64,000 nt of DNA from Nitrospira sp. (lineage in GTDB: Bacteria; Nitrospirota; Nitrospiria; Nitrospirales; Nitrospiraceae). Location of the stretch: the NCBI GenBank assembly GCA_022843785.1, contig JALHMZ010000012.1, positions 1 through 64,000 on the forward strand, given 5' to 3'. Positions 17,640-27,700 of the stretch are shown here, piece after piece (positions within the stretch are counted from its first letter, which is position 1; the number at the start of each line of letters is the position of its first letter). The notes under the pieces are model-generated. The model had not been told where the DNA came from and searched no databases. It worked only from the letters and a program-made list of their open reading frames with translations. A program made the translations under genes and the position numbers.

Positions 17640-20600
17640 CCTCTTGCCGTTGCAAGGTCGACCGTGTTCGACTCGGTTTCTCGTCCGACAACCACCCGAG
17701 CGATCCCGCCGTCCTTGAAGACCAGAAAGTTAGACGGGACGGCGGGAATGCGCGGCCCCGGGAGAATGATGCCGGCGAGATTGAGTGGATCGCAGGCTGA
17801 AATCTTGACTTCCTGAGCGAGTCCTTCCCCGTTGTTTCTCATCGCACGCAGAGATTCAATCGCCTCGGGCAAGGCAAATTGTTCCCCGACAACACCGGAC
17901 ACGAATCGGCCTCCTCGCACCTCGCCAGCCATCTCCATCCGTCGATACTGGACCAGCAAATCCCGCCAGGAGGCAACCAACGACTCACGAGCGAGCACAT
18001 CCCGAAAGACGACACCGTACCGGCGCAACAGTTGGCGAGCGATGTGCTCACTCACGCTCACAGCCGACAGCGGCCCGTTCCCAGCTTGTCTGAGCAGCGA
18101 CCAGCGTCCGGCGGCGTGGCGGGGGCGGCGTGCCCGCTCACGTCCCTCCGCCCGGCGGCGGTGAGGATCGATGAGTGCGCGAAGATTATCGAATCCGTCA
18201 GCCGTCACCTGGCCGGTTGCCACGAGCACCCACAGCCCCTCTTCCACTTCGCTGGCCAGACGCCCGGTCACGCGCAGGAGATCGGTGAAGAAACTCGCGC
18301 CTCGCTCGTGGAGGGAACGGCGAAGATCTTGTGCCACGGCACTGAGCCCTGCATACGTGTCGAGTCTCGTTCGAACAGGCTCGTCTTGGAGTGCCCCCAG
18401 CAACCATTCGTTGTCCTCGCGAGGAAAGATGCCGATCGGCGCGACGCTCGTCGGCACGATCCGGCGGGCTCGTTCCCCATGATCCTGCTCCGACATACGC
18501 GGATGGGGCGAGAGCCGTCCCCAACTCACCGCCCCGCTCAAACAGAGCCGGTCCAATACCTCCGGTTCGTACTTTGATAGGCGTAGGCGTAGGAGGTGGG
18601 ACTCCCAGGCGGATGCGGCTGCTTCAAAGCCGGCCAGCTGTTGGATCACTGCCAAGAGCCCGGCTTCTCCATGCAAGCGAGATTTTGGTGCAACATGCTG
18701 CCACTGCAATAGGAAACGCATAAGCTCCGTTGCTGTGACCGGTTCAACTTCTTTGCGGAGCCTGCCGATGGTCAAGCGATGGATACGGGCCAATAAACGG
18801 CGGTGACACCACTCGAATCCGTGAGGGGTGAGGGGGGAGGGGCGAGGCGACAACTCATCCGCTTGGCGTGTCACGGGTGACGGGTGACGGAACTGGCCGC
18901 GAAGGACCTGGCCGGAAGCCTCTAGCCGGTGCAATGAGCGATCGACTTCCGAGACCGGCAAATAGAGCCGACCTGCAAGTTCAGCCATCGTTGTTGGACC
19001 GATGCTTTCCATCCACCCAAGCACAATCGCATCAAGTGTCGTCTCGTTACCCTGGACAACCATCGACTCAATCTGCGTTCGTTTCTCCCCAGCTACCCAG
19101 ACTCTTAACTCTTGCGCATCACCCCTTACGCCTAACCCCTCACCCCTCACGGTAAGTTGAACGGCGCGGCCGGACTCAACAAGGACGGGAAGATAGCCTA
19201 CCCACTCCGTTGGGATAGGCTCAGGCAACCAGACCAAAGTCAGCAGTGCATCGTGCAGCTCATCGGGGTCTCGGACAATCGGCCACGATTCCCGCCGCAC
19301 GGCCGCGATGGCCTCCGGATCAAGCGCGCCGATGTGCCCGGCCAGGTCAGCCGGAAGCGTTCGCCGCATCTCCACGGCGCGCGCGCGACGTTCTTCCAGC
19401 GGCGCATCATCGAGGAAGGCATAGGGATTGGCATTCAGGATTTCATGTGAAAAAGCAGACGGACTCGGCGTATCGATTGCCACGCAACGGATCGTTCCTG
19501 ATTCGATCTTCCGCAGCACATCGGTCAGCCCATCGAGATCCATCGCGTCCGTCAGGCAGTCTCGCACCGTTTCATTGACCAGTGGATGGTCTGGAATCTG
19601 CCTCGTTCGTTCCCCCACCATGTTGTCCTGGCAGGCGAGCGCGTCCGGAAACACGGCCGCCAGCAGATCTTCAGCCTTCATTCGCTGAATCTGGGGCGGA
19701 ACTTTCTTGCCATTGGAAAATCGAAGCAGCGCGAGCGCCCGCGATGTGTTCCATCGCCAGCGGGTCATAAACATCGGCGCCTGCAGCACGGCCTGGACCA
19801 GGATCTCGCGCACGGAATTGGAATGGAGATAGCCGAACACCGATTCCAACGGAAAACTGTGCCGCTCGCCGAGTGAAATGACCAGGCCGTTATCCGTCGC
19901 AGCCGCTTGCAGCTCAAAATCGAATGTCACGCAAAATCGTTTCCGCAGCGCCAATCCCCACGCCCGGTTAATCCGCCCGCCGAACGGCGCATGGATCACC
20001 AACTGCATGCCGCCGCTTTCATCGAAAAACCGCTCGGCAATGATCGTATCTTGCGTCGGAACCGTCCCCAGCACGGACTTGCCGGCCAGAACATATTCAA
20101 TGGCCTGCTGCGCCCCGCGTTGATCAAGCGCGCATTCGTGGCAAAGCCAGCGAAGTGCTGAGTGCTGAGGACTGAGTGCTGCGGACGGGCTGACTTCTGA
20201 AGAAGAGACTCTCTCTGCAATTTCCTGCCGGAGTGCGGCTACTTCAGACGACAGTTCCGCCGTACGCGAAGGCGCTTCGCCTCGCCAGAATGGAATATTG
20301 GGCGGCGCGCCCTGAGCATCTTCCACGCGGACCTTCCCCGTCTCGATGCCTTTGATGCGCCAGGAAGTATTACCCAGCAGCATGATGTCGCCCGCCAGAC
20401 TCTCCACCGCGAAGTCCTCATCGACCGATCCCACGACGGTACCGTCAGGCTCAGCCACGACGGCGTAGTTCGCCGTATCGGGAATGGCACCGCCGGAGGT
20501 GATTGCCGCCAGCCTCGCCCCGCGCCGCCCCTTCAGTCGGTGATTGATCCGGTCATGAAATAAATAGGCGTGGCCCCGCCCGCGATGTGTAGCAATCCCG

Positions 20601-22030
20601 TCGGCCAGCATCCGAATCACCTCGTCGAAGTCCTTCTGCGTCAGCTCGCGATAGGGATAGGCGCGCCGGCACAATGCGAATAGCTCGTCGTCCAACCACG
20701 TCTGGCTTGCGGCAGCGGCCACGATCTGTTGGGCAAGGATATCGAGGGGAGCTGGCGGCACGGCAATCCGGTCAAGCGTCCCCTGTCGGATCGCACGGAC
20801 CAGCGCCGCACATTCGAGCAGTTCATCCCGCGTCATGGCAAACAGCCGCCCTTTGGGAATCGCCTTGATCCAGTGGCCAGCGCGGCCGATCCGCTGCAAC
20901 GCTGTGGCAATCGCCCGCGGCGAACCGATCTGGCACACCAGATCGACGGTGCCGACATCGATGCCCAACTCAAGCGAGGCCGTCGTGATAACGACGCGCG
21001 TCTTGCCGGTTTTCAACCGTTCTTCCGCAGAGAGACGGATCTGTCGCGAGAGGCTGCCATGATGGGCAGCCACGGCATCGGGGCCTAAGTCAGTGAGACG
21101 TTCTTCCAGATAGTGGGAAACCCGCTCCGCCAGCCGGCGTGTATTGACGAACACCAATGTAGAGCGATGCTGCCGGACCAGCTCGGCCACACGCTCGTAG
21201 ACATCGGACCAAATTGCATTCGTGGCGATGGCGGTCAATTCATCTTTTGGAACTTCGACGGCCAGATCGAGTTCGCGTCGATGGCCGACATCGATGATGG
21301 TGCAAGGAGGAGAGCTGATGGCCGATGGCGTATGGCCTATGGCATGTGGTGAACCGGACAAGGATGACGCATGTCGACTGCCGACGAGGAACTGTGCCAC
21401 CAGCTCGATCGGCCGTTGCGTCGCTGACAATCCGATACGTTGCGGTCTGACGAGCGTGAGGGCTTCCAGTCTCTCCAACGAGAGCGCCAGATGAGCGCCG
21501 CGTTTATTAGGCGCCAGCGCATGAATTTCGTCGACGATCACCGTCCGAACCGTCTGCAACATCCGTCGACTTTTTTCCGCCGTGAGGAGTATGAACAGAG
21601 ATTCCGGGGTTGTGACCAGAATATGCGGCGGGCGCTTGAGCATCTGCTGGCGATCCGTCATCGGCGTATCCCCGGTACGCACTAAGACGCGCAGCTCCGG
21701 CATCAATAAGCCGGCCTGCAGCGCCGCATAGCTGATTTCGGCAAGCGGTTGCTGGAGGTTCTTCTGAATATCGTTGCTCAGCGCTTTTAGCGGAGAGATG
21801 TACAGAACCTGCGTGTGGTCATCCAGCTCACGAGCGATGGCCTGCTTGAAAAGACTATCGATACAGGAAAGAAAAGCGGCGAGCGTCTTACCCGATCCTG
21901 TCGGCGCCGCAATCAGCGCATCCGATCCGGATTGAATCGCCGGCCACGCCTGAACCTGAACATCAGTGGGATGCCCGATGTGGGATTGGAACCAGTCGGA
22001 GACAAGGGGATGAAACCGGAAGGCAAGCAT
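17636..22030 (-). CDS. lhr: Large helicase-related protein Lhr
   Basis: A 1464-residue DEAD/DEAH-box superfamily II helicase close in length to E. coli Lhr (1538). The N-terminal core has Walker A APTGSGKT (42-49), DEIH near 148, an SAT motif, and the second RecA domain with ITTASLELGIDVGTVDL and LQRIGRAGH. The winged-helix and Lhr-specific regions follow, and a long C-terminal extension ends in TESNTVDLATARG. Lhr unwinds 3'-5' and is implicated in DNA repair. In-frame low-complexity inserts near residues 230 (SPHAIGHTPSAIS), 620 (AALSPQHSALR), 965 (VRGEGLGVRG) and 1060 (LSPRPSPLTP) come from short word repeats. The gene converges with the Usp gene. Confidence 0.92.
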   Translation of the reverse strand: MLAFRFHPLVSDWFQSHIGHPTDVQVQAWPAIQSGSDALIAAPTGSGKTLAAFLSCIDSLFKQAIARELDDHTQVLYISPLKALSNDIQKNLQQPLAEISYAALQAGLLMPELRVLVRTGDTPMTDRQQMLKRPPHILVTTPESLFILLTAEKSRRMLQTVRTVIVDEIHALAPNKRGAHLALSLERLEALTLVRPQRIGLSATQRPIELVAQFLVGSRHASSLSGSPHAIGHTPSAISSPPCTIIDVGHRRELDLAVEVPKDELTAIATNAIWSDVYERVAELVRQHRSTLVFVNTRRLAERVSHYLEERLTDLGPDAVAAHHGSLSRQIRLSAEERLKTGKTRVVITTASLELGIDVGTVDLVCQIGSPRAIATALQRIGRAGHWIKAIPKGRLFAMTRDELLECAALVRAIRQGTLDRIAVPPAPLDILAQQIVAAAASQTWLDDELFALCRRAYPYRELTQKDFDEVIRMLADGIATHRGRGHAYLFHDRINHRLKGRRGARLAAITSGGAIPDTANYAVVAEPDGTVVGSVDEDFAVESLAGDIMLLGNTSWRIKGIETGKVRVEDAQGAPPNIPFWRGEAPSRTAELSSEVAALRQEIAERVSSSEVSPSAALSPQHSALRWLCHECALDQRGAQQAIEYVLAGKSVLGTVPTQDTIIAERFFDESGGMQLVIHAPFGGRINRAWGLALRKRFCVTFDFELQAAATDNGLVISLGERHSFPLESVFGYLHSNSVREILVQAVLQAPMFMTRWRWNTSRALALLRFSNGKKVPPQIQRMKAEDLLAAVFPDALACQDNMVGERTRQIPDHPLVNETVRDCLTDAMDLDGLTDVLRKIESGTIRCVAIDTPSPSAFSHEILNANPYAFLDDAPLEERRARAVEMRRTLPADLAGHIGALDPEAIAAVRRESWPIVRDPDELHDALLTLVWLPEPIPTEWVGYLPVLVESGRAVQLTVRGEGLGVRGDAQELRVWVAGEKRTQIESMVVQGNETTLDAIVLGWMESIGPTTMAELAGRLYLPVSEVDRSLHRLEASGQVLRGQFRHPSPVTRQADELSPRPSPLTPHGFEWCHRRLLARIHRLTIGRLRKEVEPVTATELMRFLLQWQHVAPKSRLHGEAGLLAVIQQLAGFEAAASAWESHLLRLRLSKYEPEVLDRLCLSGAVSWGRLSPHPRMSEQDHGERARRIVPTSVAPIGIFPREDNEWLLGALQDEPVRTRLDTYAGLSAVAQDLRRSLHERGASFFTDLLRVTGRLASEVEEGLWVLVATGQVTADGFDNLRALIDPHRRRAEGRERARRPRHAAGRWSLLRQAGNGPLSAVSVSEHIARQLLRRYGVVFRDVLARESLVASWRDLLVQYRRMEMAGEVRGGRFVSGVVGEQFALPEAIESLRAMRNNGEGLAQEVKISACDPLNLAGIILPGPRIPAVPSNFLVFKDGGIARVVVGRETESNTVDLATARG
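18821..18890. repeat. Word repeat (GAGGGGT and GGGTGAC types) inside lhr
   Basis: GTGAGGGGTGAGGGGGGAGG followed by GGGCGAGG at 18821-18848, then GTGTCACGGGTGACGGGTGACGG at about 18868-18890. In the lhr frame these encode LSPRPSPLTP and HPSPVTR. They are additions relative to a normal Lhr and belong to the same dispersed family as the repeats at 19121 and 48812. Confidence 0.7.
19121..19152. repeat. Word repeat (ACCCCTCACC type) inside lhr
   Basis: A run of CACCCCTTACGCCTAACCCC followed by TCACCCCTCAC lies in frame in lhr and encodes VRGEGLGVRG, a well-known peptide outcome of such repeats in many genomes. The same word type is present at 18821, 35818 and 48812. Confidence 0.7.
20154..20184. 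repeat. Word repeat (GTGCTGA type) inside lhr
   Basis: AGTGCTGAGTGCTGAGGACT followed by GAGTGCTGCGG; three imperfect copies of a GTGCTGA word. It encodes AALSPQHSALR on the minus strand and sits between two conserved parts of Lhr. Confidence 0.65.
21314..21349. repeat. Word repeat (GATGGC/TATGGC type) inside lhr
   Basis: GCTGATGGCCGATGGCGTAT followed by GGCCTATGGCATGTGG. It encodes SPHAIGHTPSAIS between the SAT motif region and the second RecA domain, and shares its words with 2869-2891 and 49023-49050. Confidence 0.7.
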
Positions 22031-22191
22031 GCCGGCATCTTACCATGGGAAAGAGTGCTCCATTCAGGAACCTCCGTTGGTCCGCGCAGACAGCACCCTT
22101 TAAGTTCAGTCAGTAATCAGCCGATAAGGAGTCCGGGATCAATTATTTCACTTCAACAGCAAGGGCCGCGGTCAGATACGATGAGAGTGTT

Positions 22192-22632
22192 ATGAAACAA
22201 CTGGTACAGGCTTCCATTCCTACCGGCCCAGCCGGGAAACCAACTGACCTTCGAACCACGGTTCTTCTCGCAGCTGCCATCTGCCTGGTTGCAGGACTGA
22301 TCATTGCCATGGTGAAGAGAGACCCTCCCGTCTCCTGCCCTGACGAGTTAATCGGCGCATGGGTCACCTCAGCGAAAGGATACGAGGAAGGCATGCTGGT
22401 GTTCACCAACAGCGGCTTGGCATTCAGCGTAGGATTCGAGCATCTTGACACGCAGGCAGTTCGTCAGGTCGAGGCTATCTCTGAGGGGGCCCGGACTCTG
22501 TACACCGTCATCTATGGAGACTCGCGGCACGATGAGCAAATCTTGTCGTTCTACTACCACACGAAAGAGCAGACCATTACCTTTAAGAACCAGGCGCACC
22601 TCGTCTGGACCAGGAGAGCGGTCGAATCATGA
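22192..22632 (+). CDS. Hypothetical single-pass membrane protein
   Basis: A 146-residue protein with a short cytoplasmic head, one membrane helix at about residues 24-41 (LLAAAICLVAGLIIAMV) and a soluble exported domain with CPDELIGAWVTSAKGYEEG and beta strands. The domain recalls small lipocalin-like or 'DUF' beta-barrels that start with a 'L.G.W' motif, but I do not recognise it. Its last four bases overlap the start of the next gene (ATGA), so it heads the operon with the HAMP proteins, prepilin and kinase. Confidence 0.65.
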   Translation: MKQLVQASIPTGPAGKPTDLRTTVLLAAAICLVAGLIIAMVKRDPPVSCPDELIGAWVTSAKGYEEGMLVFTNSGLAFSVGFEHLDTQAVRQVEAISEGARTLYTVIYGDSRHDEQILSFYYHTKEQTITFKNQAHLVWTRRAVES

Positions 22633-23294
22633 TCAGCTGGTTTCAACGGAGACAGCTCTTCGTCCATCCGGTGCAATACTGGTTTGTGCTCACCACCTTC
22701 ATATACTTTGCCTGCCTGTTGATCGTGCTGTACGCCGTGGTCTTCCTGCCGATGGTGCAACCGCTCTACGATCCTTCCGTGTCTTGGGAAGAACATGCAC
22801 AGATTGCGACGCAGTTTCTTGAGTTGAACGCGCGGATGTGGCCCTGGCTGAGCATCACCTTCCTCGTGCTGCTCCTTCATTCCATGTATTTCATGCATCG
22901 CATCGCCGGCCCGCTCTATCGTTTTACGATGCTCTTTCAGTCGATCGGAGCCGGAAAATTGCGCCAGCGAGCGCAATTGCGCAAGCATGATTACCTGCAT
23001 CGAGAGGCGCAGGCCTTCAACTGCATGCTGGACCATCTCGAAGACAGGATACAGGCCATCCACCGGCATTCTGCGCTCGTGACACAGGCCTACGATGTCG
23101 TCGCGCTGCGGATTCAGGAACAGACCTCCGACCAGATCACCCCGGCCTTTCAGACGCTCGAAGAGGAAATCCGTTGCTTCAAGACCTGTCTGGCGGAATT
23201 TGAGCTGCAAACAAACCAACCACTGGCACCACGGTGCTGTGACCGTGCCGGATTGAGCGCCAGAGAATCCTCCACTGCAATAAAGGCTGCTTAA
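22629..23294 (+). CDS. HAMP stub membrane protein (copy 1)
   Basis: A 221-residue protein: helix 1 at about 17-42, a roughly 40-residue periplasmic segment with VSWEEHAQIATQFLELN, helix 2 at about 74-92, a HAMP domain (HRIAGPLYRFTMLFQSIGAG to about 145) and a coiled-coil tail with no kinase, methyl-accepting or other output domain. It starts on the last base-overlap of the previous gene (ATGA). It is a paralogue of the next gene. I infer a membrane signal modulator for the hybrid kinase of the same operon. Confidence 0.75.
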   Translation: MISWFQRRQLFVHPVQYWFVLTTFIYFACLLIVLYAVVFLPMVQPLYDPSVSWEEHAQIATQFLELNARMWPWLSITFLVLLLHSMYFMHRIAGPLYRFTMLFQSIGAGKLRQRAQLRKHDYLHREAQAFNCMLDHLEDRIQAIHRHSALVTQAYDVVALRIQEQTSDQITPAFQTLEEEIRCFKTCLAEFELQTNQPLAPRCCDRAGLSARESSTAIKAA

Positions 23295-23296
23295 TC

Positions 23297-24040
23297 ATGG
23301 GACAACCACTTCGTGGCAAGTGTCCATCCGACCAACATGCAGAAACTCCAACCGAAGCCAGCGTCTCCAAGGAATCCTCTCGCCCACGTCCGGCACTGGT
23401 ACCGTTGCCCTCGCAAGACGTGCGAGCAGAACCATGCACCGCTCGCAATTACAAACGTCGATGGATAGCTATAGTGCACCCGCTCCAAGTGCGCCTTCTG
23501 AGCCAAGTGATCCTGTATTCGCTGATGGCGTTCGTACTGTTGGCCATCCCGATCTTCAATCCACTCATACAGGCGCTCGACGATCCGGCGCTCTCCTGGC
23601 AAGAGCGCGCCGTCGTGGCCAACGACTTGCTCAGTCTGCACAGCAGATTCTGGCCCTGGGTCCTTGGCGCGATCGTCGTCGTTCTGATTCATTGCATTCA
23701 TTCCTTACTGCTCATGCACCATATCGCGGGCCCGCTATATCGTCTCAAGTGGATGTTTCCTCAAATCGGTAACGGTAATTTGTGCGTGAGAGCAACGCTT
23801 CGAGAAAGAGACCATCTCGTCCAGGAAGCCGATCTCGTGAATCAGATGACTGCCCAACTGCAAACAAAGATCAACATGCTGAAACATGCGCAGATCATGC
23901 TGGCACTCGACACCACGCGTTTCAATGAATTGGCCGTCATGAAGAACGATCCAGCCTTGACTGCGCTTGCCAAGCAGATGGAACAGAATCTGGCCGGCCT
24001 CAAGACCTCCCTTGATACATTCACAACCCATAGCGGTTAG
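23297..24040 (+). CDS. HAMP stub membrane protein (copy 2)
   Basis: A 247-residue paralogue of the upstream protein, with a 55-residue charged N-terminal extension, helix 1 at about 67-92, periplasmic segment with LSWQERAVVANDLLSLHSR, helix 2 at about 117-137, then HAMP (HHIAGPLYRLKWMFPQIGNG) and a coiled coil. It begins two bases after the previous stop. The shared phrases IAGPLYR and the spacing of helices show a tandem duplication. Again there is no output domain. Confidence 0.75.
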   Translation: MGQPLRGKCPSDQHAETPTEASVSKESSRPRPALVPLPSQDVRAEPCTARNYKRRWIAIVHPLQVRLLSQVILYSLMAFVLLAIPIFNPLIQALDDPALSWQERAVVANDLLSLHSRFWPWVLGAIVVVLIHCIHSLLLMHHIAGPLYRLKWMFPQIGNGNLCVRATLRERDHLVQEADLVNQMTAQLQTKINMLKHAQIMLALDTTRFNELAVMKNDPALTALAKQMEQNLAGLKTSLDTFTTHSG

Positions 24041-24046
24041 ACCATC

Positions 24047-24766
24047 ATGATGGGAAAGGGAACAGTGCGTATCATCGGAAAGCCCCCATCTTGCGTGAGG
24101 CCGACCTCGCGGTCTACTCTCACGCAGGCTGAGGGCTTCACCCTCATTGAACTCATGCTCGCAGTGTCGATCGTTGGTATATTGGCTTCGCTTGCCGTTC
24201 CGAATTATGTCGACTATATCGAAAAGGCCCGCGTAGCCAGGGCGATTGCCGAACTCCATTCCCTAGCTAAAGAGATCAAAGGATTTGCTCTTGGCGGCAG
24301 GACCTATCCGAATAGCCTGGCTGATATCGGGCGAGCTACTCTGTTGGATCCCTGGGGAACTCCCTATCAATACTGGCGAGTCGAGTGTGGAACCGTCGAT
24401 GATATCAGCAGTTTGGCTCAACTGAAATTGCGCAAGAGGAACAATCCCCGAGTGATTCCCGTGATCGACTCGTCCTCATCTGGCAGTGGGTGGCCAGCCG
24501 CGCTCGCCGTCGACAATGGACAGCGTTACGGCTTCGTACGTCTTGTTGCAGGTGGCGGCAATGGAGGCGGGGGCGGAGGGGGACAGAATTGTGGGCAGGG
24601 CGGAGCGAGAAAAGACCGTCACCTTCACCCGATCAGTTCAGACTTTGATATTTACAGCATGGGAAAAGACAAGGATTCTGTGAAGCCACTGACGGCACAG
24701 AAGAGTCATGATGACATTATTCGGGCGAGTGATGGTGCGTATTACGGCTTGGCCAGAAATTTCTAG
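24047..24766 (+). CDS. GspG-like type II secretion/type IV prepilin
   Basis: A 239-residue prepilin. A 30-residue leader ends in EG, followed by FTLIELMLAVSIVGILASLA, the N-methylation motif with Glu5 of the mature pilin. The pseudopilin body has ARAIAELHSLAKEIKGFAL, a DPWGTPYQYW block and a closing DFDIYSMGKDK that matches the calcium-binding end of GspG. A Gly/Asn run (about 170-185) is an unusual insertion before that end. It lies six bases after the HAMP protein and 12 bases before the kinase, so it is likely read from the same messenger. Confidence 0.85.
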   Translation: MMGKGTVRIIGKPPSCVRPTSRSTLTQAEGFTLIELMLAVSIVGILASLAVPNYVDYIEKARVARAIAELHSLAKEIKGFALGGRTYPNSLADIGRATLLDPWGTPYQYWRVECGTVDDISSLAQLKLRKRNNPRVIPVIDSSSSGSGWPAALAVDNGQRYGFVRLVAGGGNGGGGGGGQNCGQGGARKDRHLHPISSDFDIYSMGKDKDSVKPLTAQKSHDDIIRASDGAYYGLARNF

Positions 24767-24778
24767 CTTGTTGGGACC

Positions 24779-27700
24779 ATGCAGGATCGGTTTTCCCTTT
24801 CACTACTTCAGAGCCGCATCGGACGCCGGATGTTCGGACTGTTCGTGCTGTGTGCCCTGGTGCCAACATCCATTCTCGGATGGGTCTCGTACCGTCAGGT
24901 CACAGAACAGCTGATCGTTCAAGCCTCCGCTCGTCTGAAACAGGAAAGTAAATCTCAGGGGATGGTGTTGTACAACCATCTTCTGACGTTGACCGCAGAC
25001 TTAGACCGAATCGCCGCCGAACTGCCTCGTGATGGAACGGTCACGGAGGATATCACAATCACCGCCTCGGTGAAGGAACTAGGAAGGCGATTTCAGAACA
25101 TTCAATTACTTGAGGTCGGCAGCTCTCACCGACGTGGATTCACCCAAGCACAGGTCGCGCACCTACAGGAAGGGAAGCCGCTATTGGAGATCCACCCTTC
25201 GTCGGACCACCCTCCTCAATTCACCATGACCCGCATCGTCAACCCAGATCGATGGGAAGCAGGCCTTCTGTCGGCGCGCATCGACGAAACATCATTGTGG
25301 AGCACCCAGATCAAAGAAGCCCTACCTGGAGATACGGATCTCGTCATCGAAGACGGCGAACGGCAAACGCTCTACTCGACCTTCGAGCAGCCGGTCAGCC
25401 TTCCTGATTTTCGTCGGCGCGACATCTCGGTTCCGATGGGGGAAGGGGCCCTGTGGCAACTGGGCACACAAGAGTATGTTGCAGGAGCCTGGTCGATGCC
25501 GCTACGACATACGTTTCTGATCAAGCCCTGGGTGATCGTCCTGAGCCAGACCCGAGAATCGGCATTGGCCCCGGTGGAGCAGTTTCGCCATACCTTCCTG
25601 CTCGTCATCGCATCGGCCTTGAGTGCCGTGGCCTTACTCAGTCTGGCTCAGATCCGCCGCAGCCTCCAACCAGTCACGGTCTTACAGGAAGGCACCACGC
25701 GTCTTGCTGCGGGAGACTTTTCTACTCGTGTGACCGTAACCAGTCAGGACGAATTCCAAGATCTTGCAGGCTCATTTAACGGCATGACCGAAAAGCTGAG
25801 CCAACAGTTCCATATGTTGGAGACCATTTCAGCGATCGGCCAATCCATTCTGTCGAGTCATGAACCGGCAGCCATGGTGAAGATCGTAGAGTCCCGTATT
25901 ACTGAAACGATCGTCTGTGACGCCGTGGGAATGACACTGGCCGGTTCCGAAGACACCGGTCTGACTGACCTGTCCGTGCGCTTCATGCTGGACCAGTCGG
26001 ATGAGGTGAATACCTATCAGTGTCAGTTGTCTGAAGAACATCTGACCGCTATGGCGGCCCATCCTCATCATATGGTGGTGATGGCAGGTTCCCTACCCTC
26101 ATATCTCTCGTTGATGATGCGGCCTGGCCTATCCCTGTTCTTAGTGTTTCCAATCATCGTACACGAGATCGTCAGTGGCGCCTTGGTGCTCGCCTATCGG
26201 CGGCACAAGAAGCCGCCTCCCGACGACGTGACCTGCGCCCGCCGGCTGGCCGACCAGGTAGCCGTCGCGTTGGCCAACAGCCGAGCGATCAAAGCCCGCA
26301 TGCAGGCGAAGCTGGAACTGGTGGGAGCGGTGGATGCCAAACAGCAGGCAGAAGAACGGGCGAGCCTGCTTCAGGCAACAACCCGGTCATTGGAAACGAA
26401 GGAAGAACGTTTGCGCCATCAACAGAGCGCGACACTCGCTCTTGTACAAGACCGGACTGTGTTTGAGGGCACGCTCCCCGTCACGGCCAAGCAGTTGACG
26501 ACGGTTGCGGCGCACACGCTGCTTGTAGATCGAGTCAGCGTGTGGATTTATGAGCACCAGACTCAGTCGCTCTACTGCCTCGATAGTTTTGATCGCGCAG
26601 CCAATCAGCATTCGTTCGGCCCGAAGCTCATCCGGGCGCAATATCCCAACTATATGGCAGCCCTCGACCGGAGGCAGCTGATCACCGCGCCACAAACATC
26701 CCATCACCCGGCCTTCAGCGAGCTGCTCGCTGGAGTCCCAGCACCGCAACAGATCGGTGCCAGGCTTGATGCACCATTTCACACGCAGGGCGCGCTCACC
26801 GGCGTCGTTTCAATCGAACACATCGGTTCCTCCCGGGACTGGGCCTGGGATGAACAGCAATTCGCCCAAGCCTTGGCAAACTTTATGGCACTAGTCTTCG
26901 AGGCCGCACGGAGACGTGAGTCCGAAGAAGCCCTCGCCATTGCGAAACTGGCGGCCGAGGATGCGACGAAGTCTAAGGCGGAGTTTCTAGCGAACATGAG
27001 TCATGAAATCAGGACGCCGATGAACGGCGTCATCGGGATGACTGAAATCCTCGCCCGCACTTCTCTTTCAGCCACACAACGCCATTACGTTGAGATCATT
27101 CATAACTCCGGTGACACGCTCTTAACCCTGATCAATGATATCCTCGATTTTTCAAAAATCGAAGCCGGCAAATTGGAGATTCAATCGGTTCCGATCGATT
27201 TGCGTGATATTGTCGAACACACCGTTGAAGGGCTGGCCGAGCGCGCCCAACGAAAGGGTTTGGACATCTTCACGGATTACGATCCCTCCATACCGACCGC
27301 GATGATGGGAGACCCAATCCGTATCCGCCAAATCGTGACAAATCTGCTCGGCAATGCCATCAAGTTCACCCAGGAAGGCTATGTCTGTGTGATGGTCACA
27401 CTCGACTCCCCTGCCTCGGCTGGTAGCGAGCCGATTCGCATTAAGCTCGCCGTTACGGATACAGGACCCGGTATCAGTCCCGAAGGACAGGCAAGACTCT
27501 TCCAATCATTTTCTCAGGTGGATGGGTCCTCGACCAGAGTGCATGGAGGCACCGGCCTGGGACTCAGCATCTGTAAACAGCTCAGCGAACTCATGGGGGG
27601 AACGATCGGAGTCACGAGTGTCATCGGACAAGGCAGCACCTTCTGGGTCGCCCTCCCCCTGACTCTCGACCGCGATTCCTGTTTGAAGCGGCAGGCTGAT

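Noticed and set aside
17879..18577. 232-codon plus-strand frame within lhr
   Set aside because: Antisense shadow of lhr, which has clear helicase motifs.
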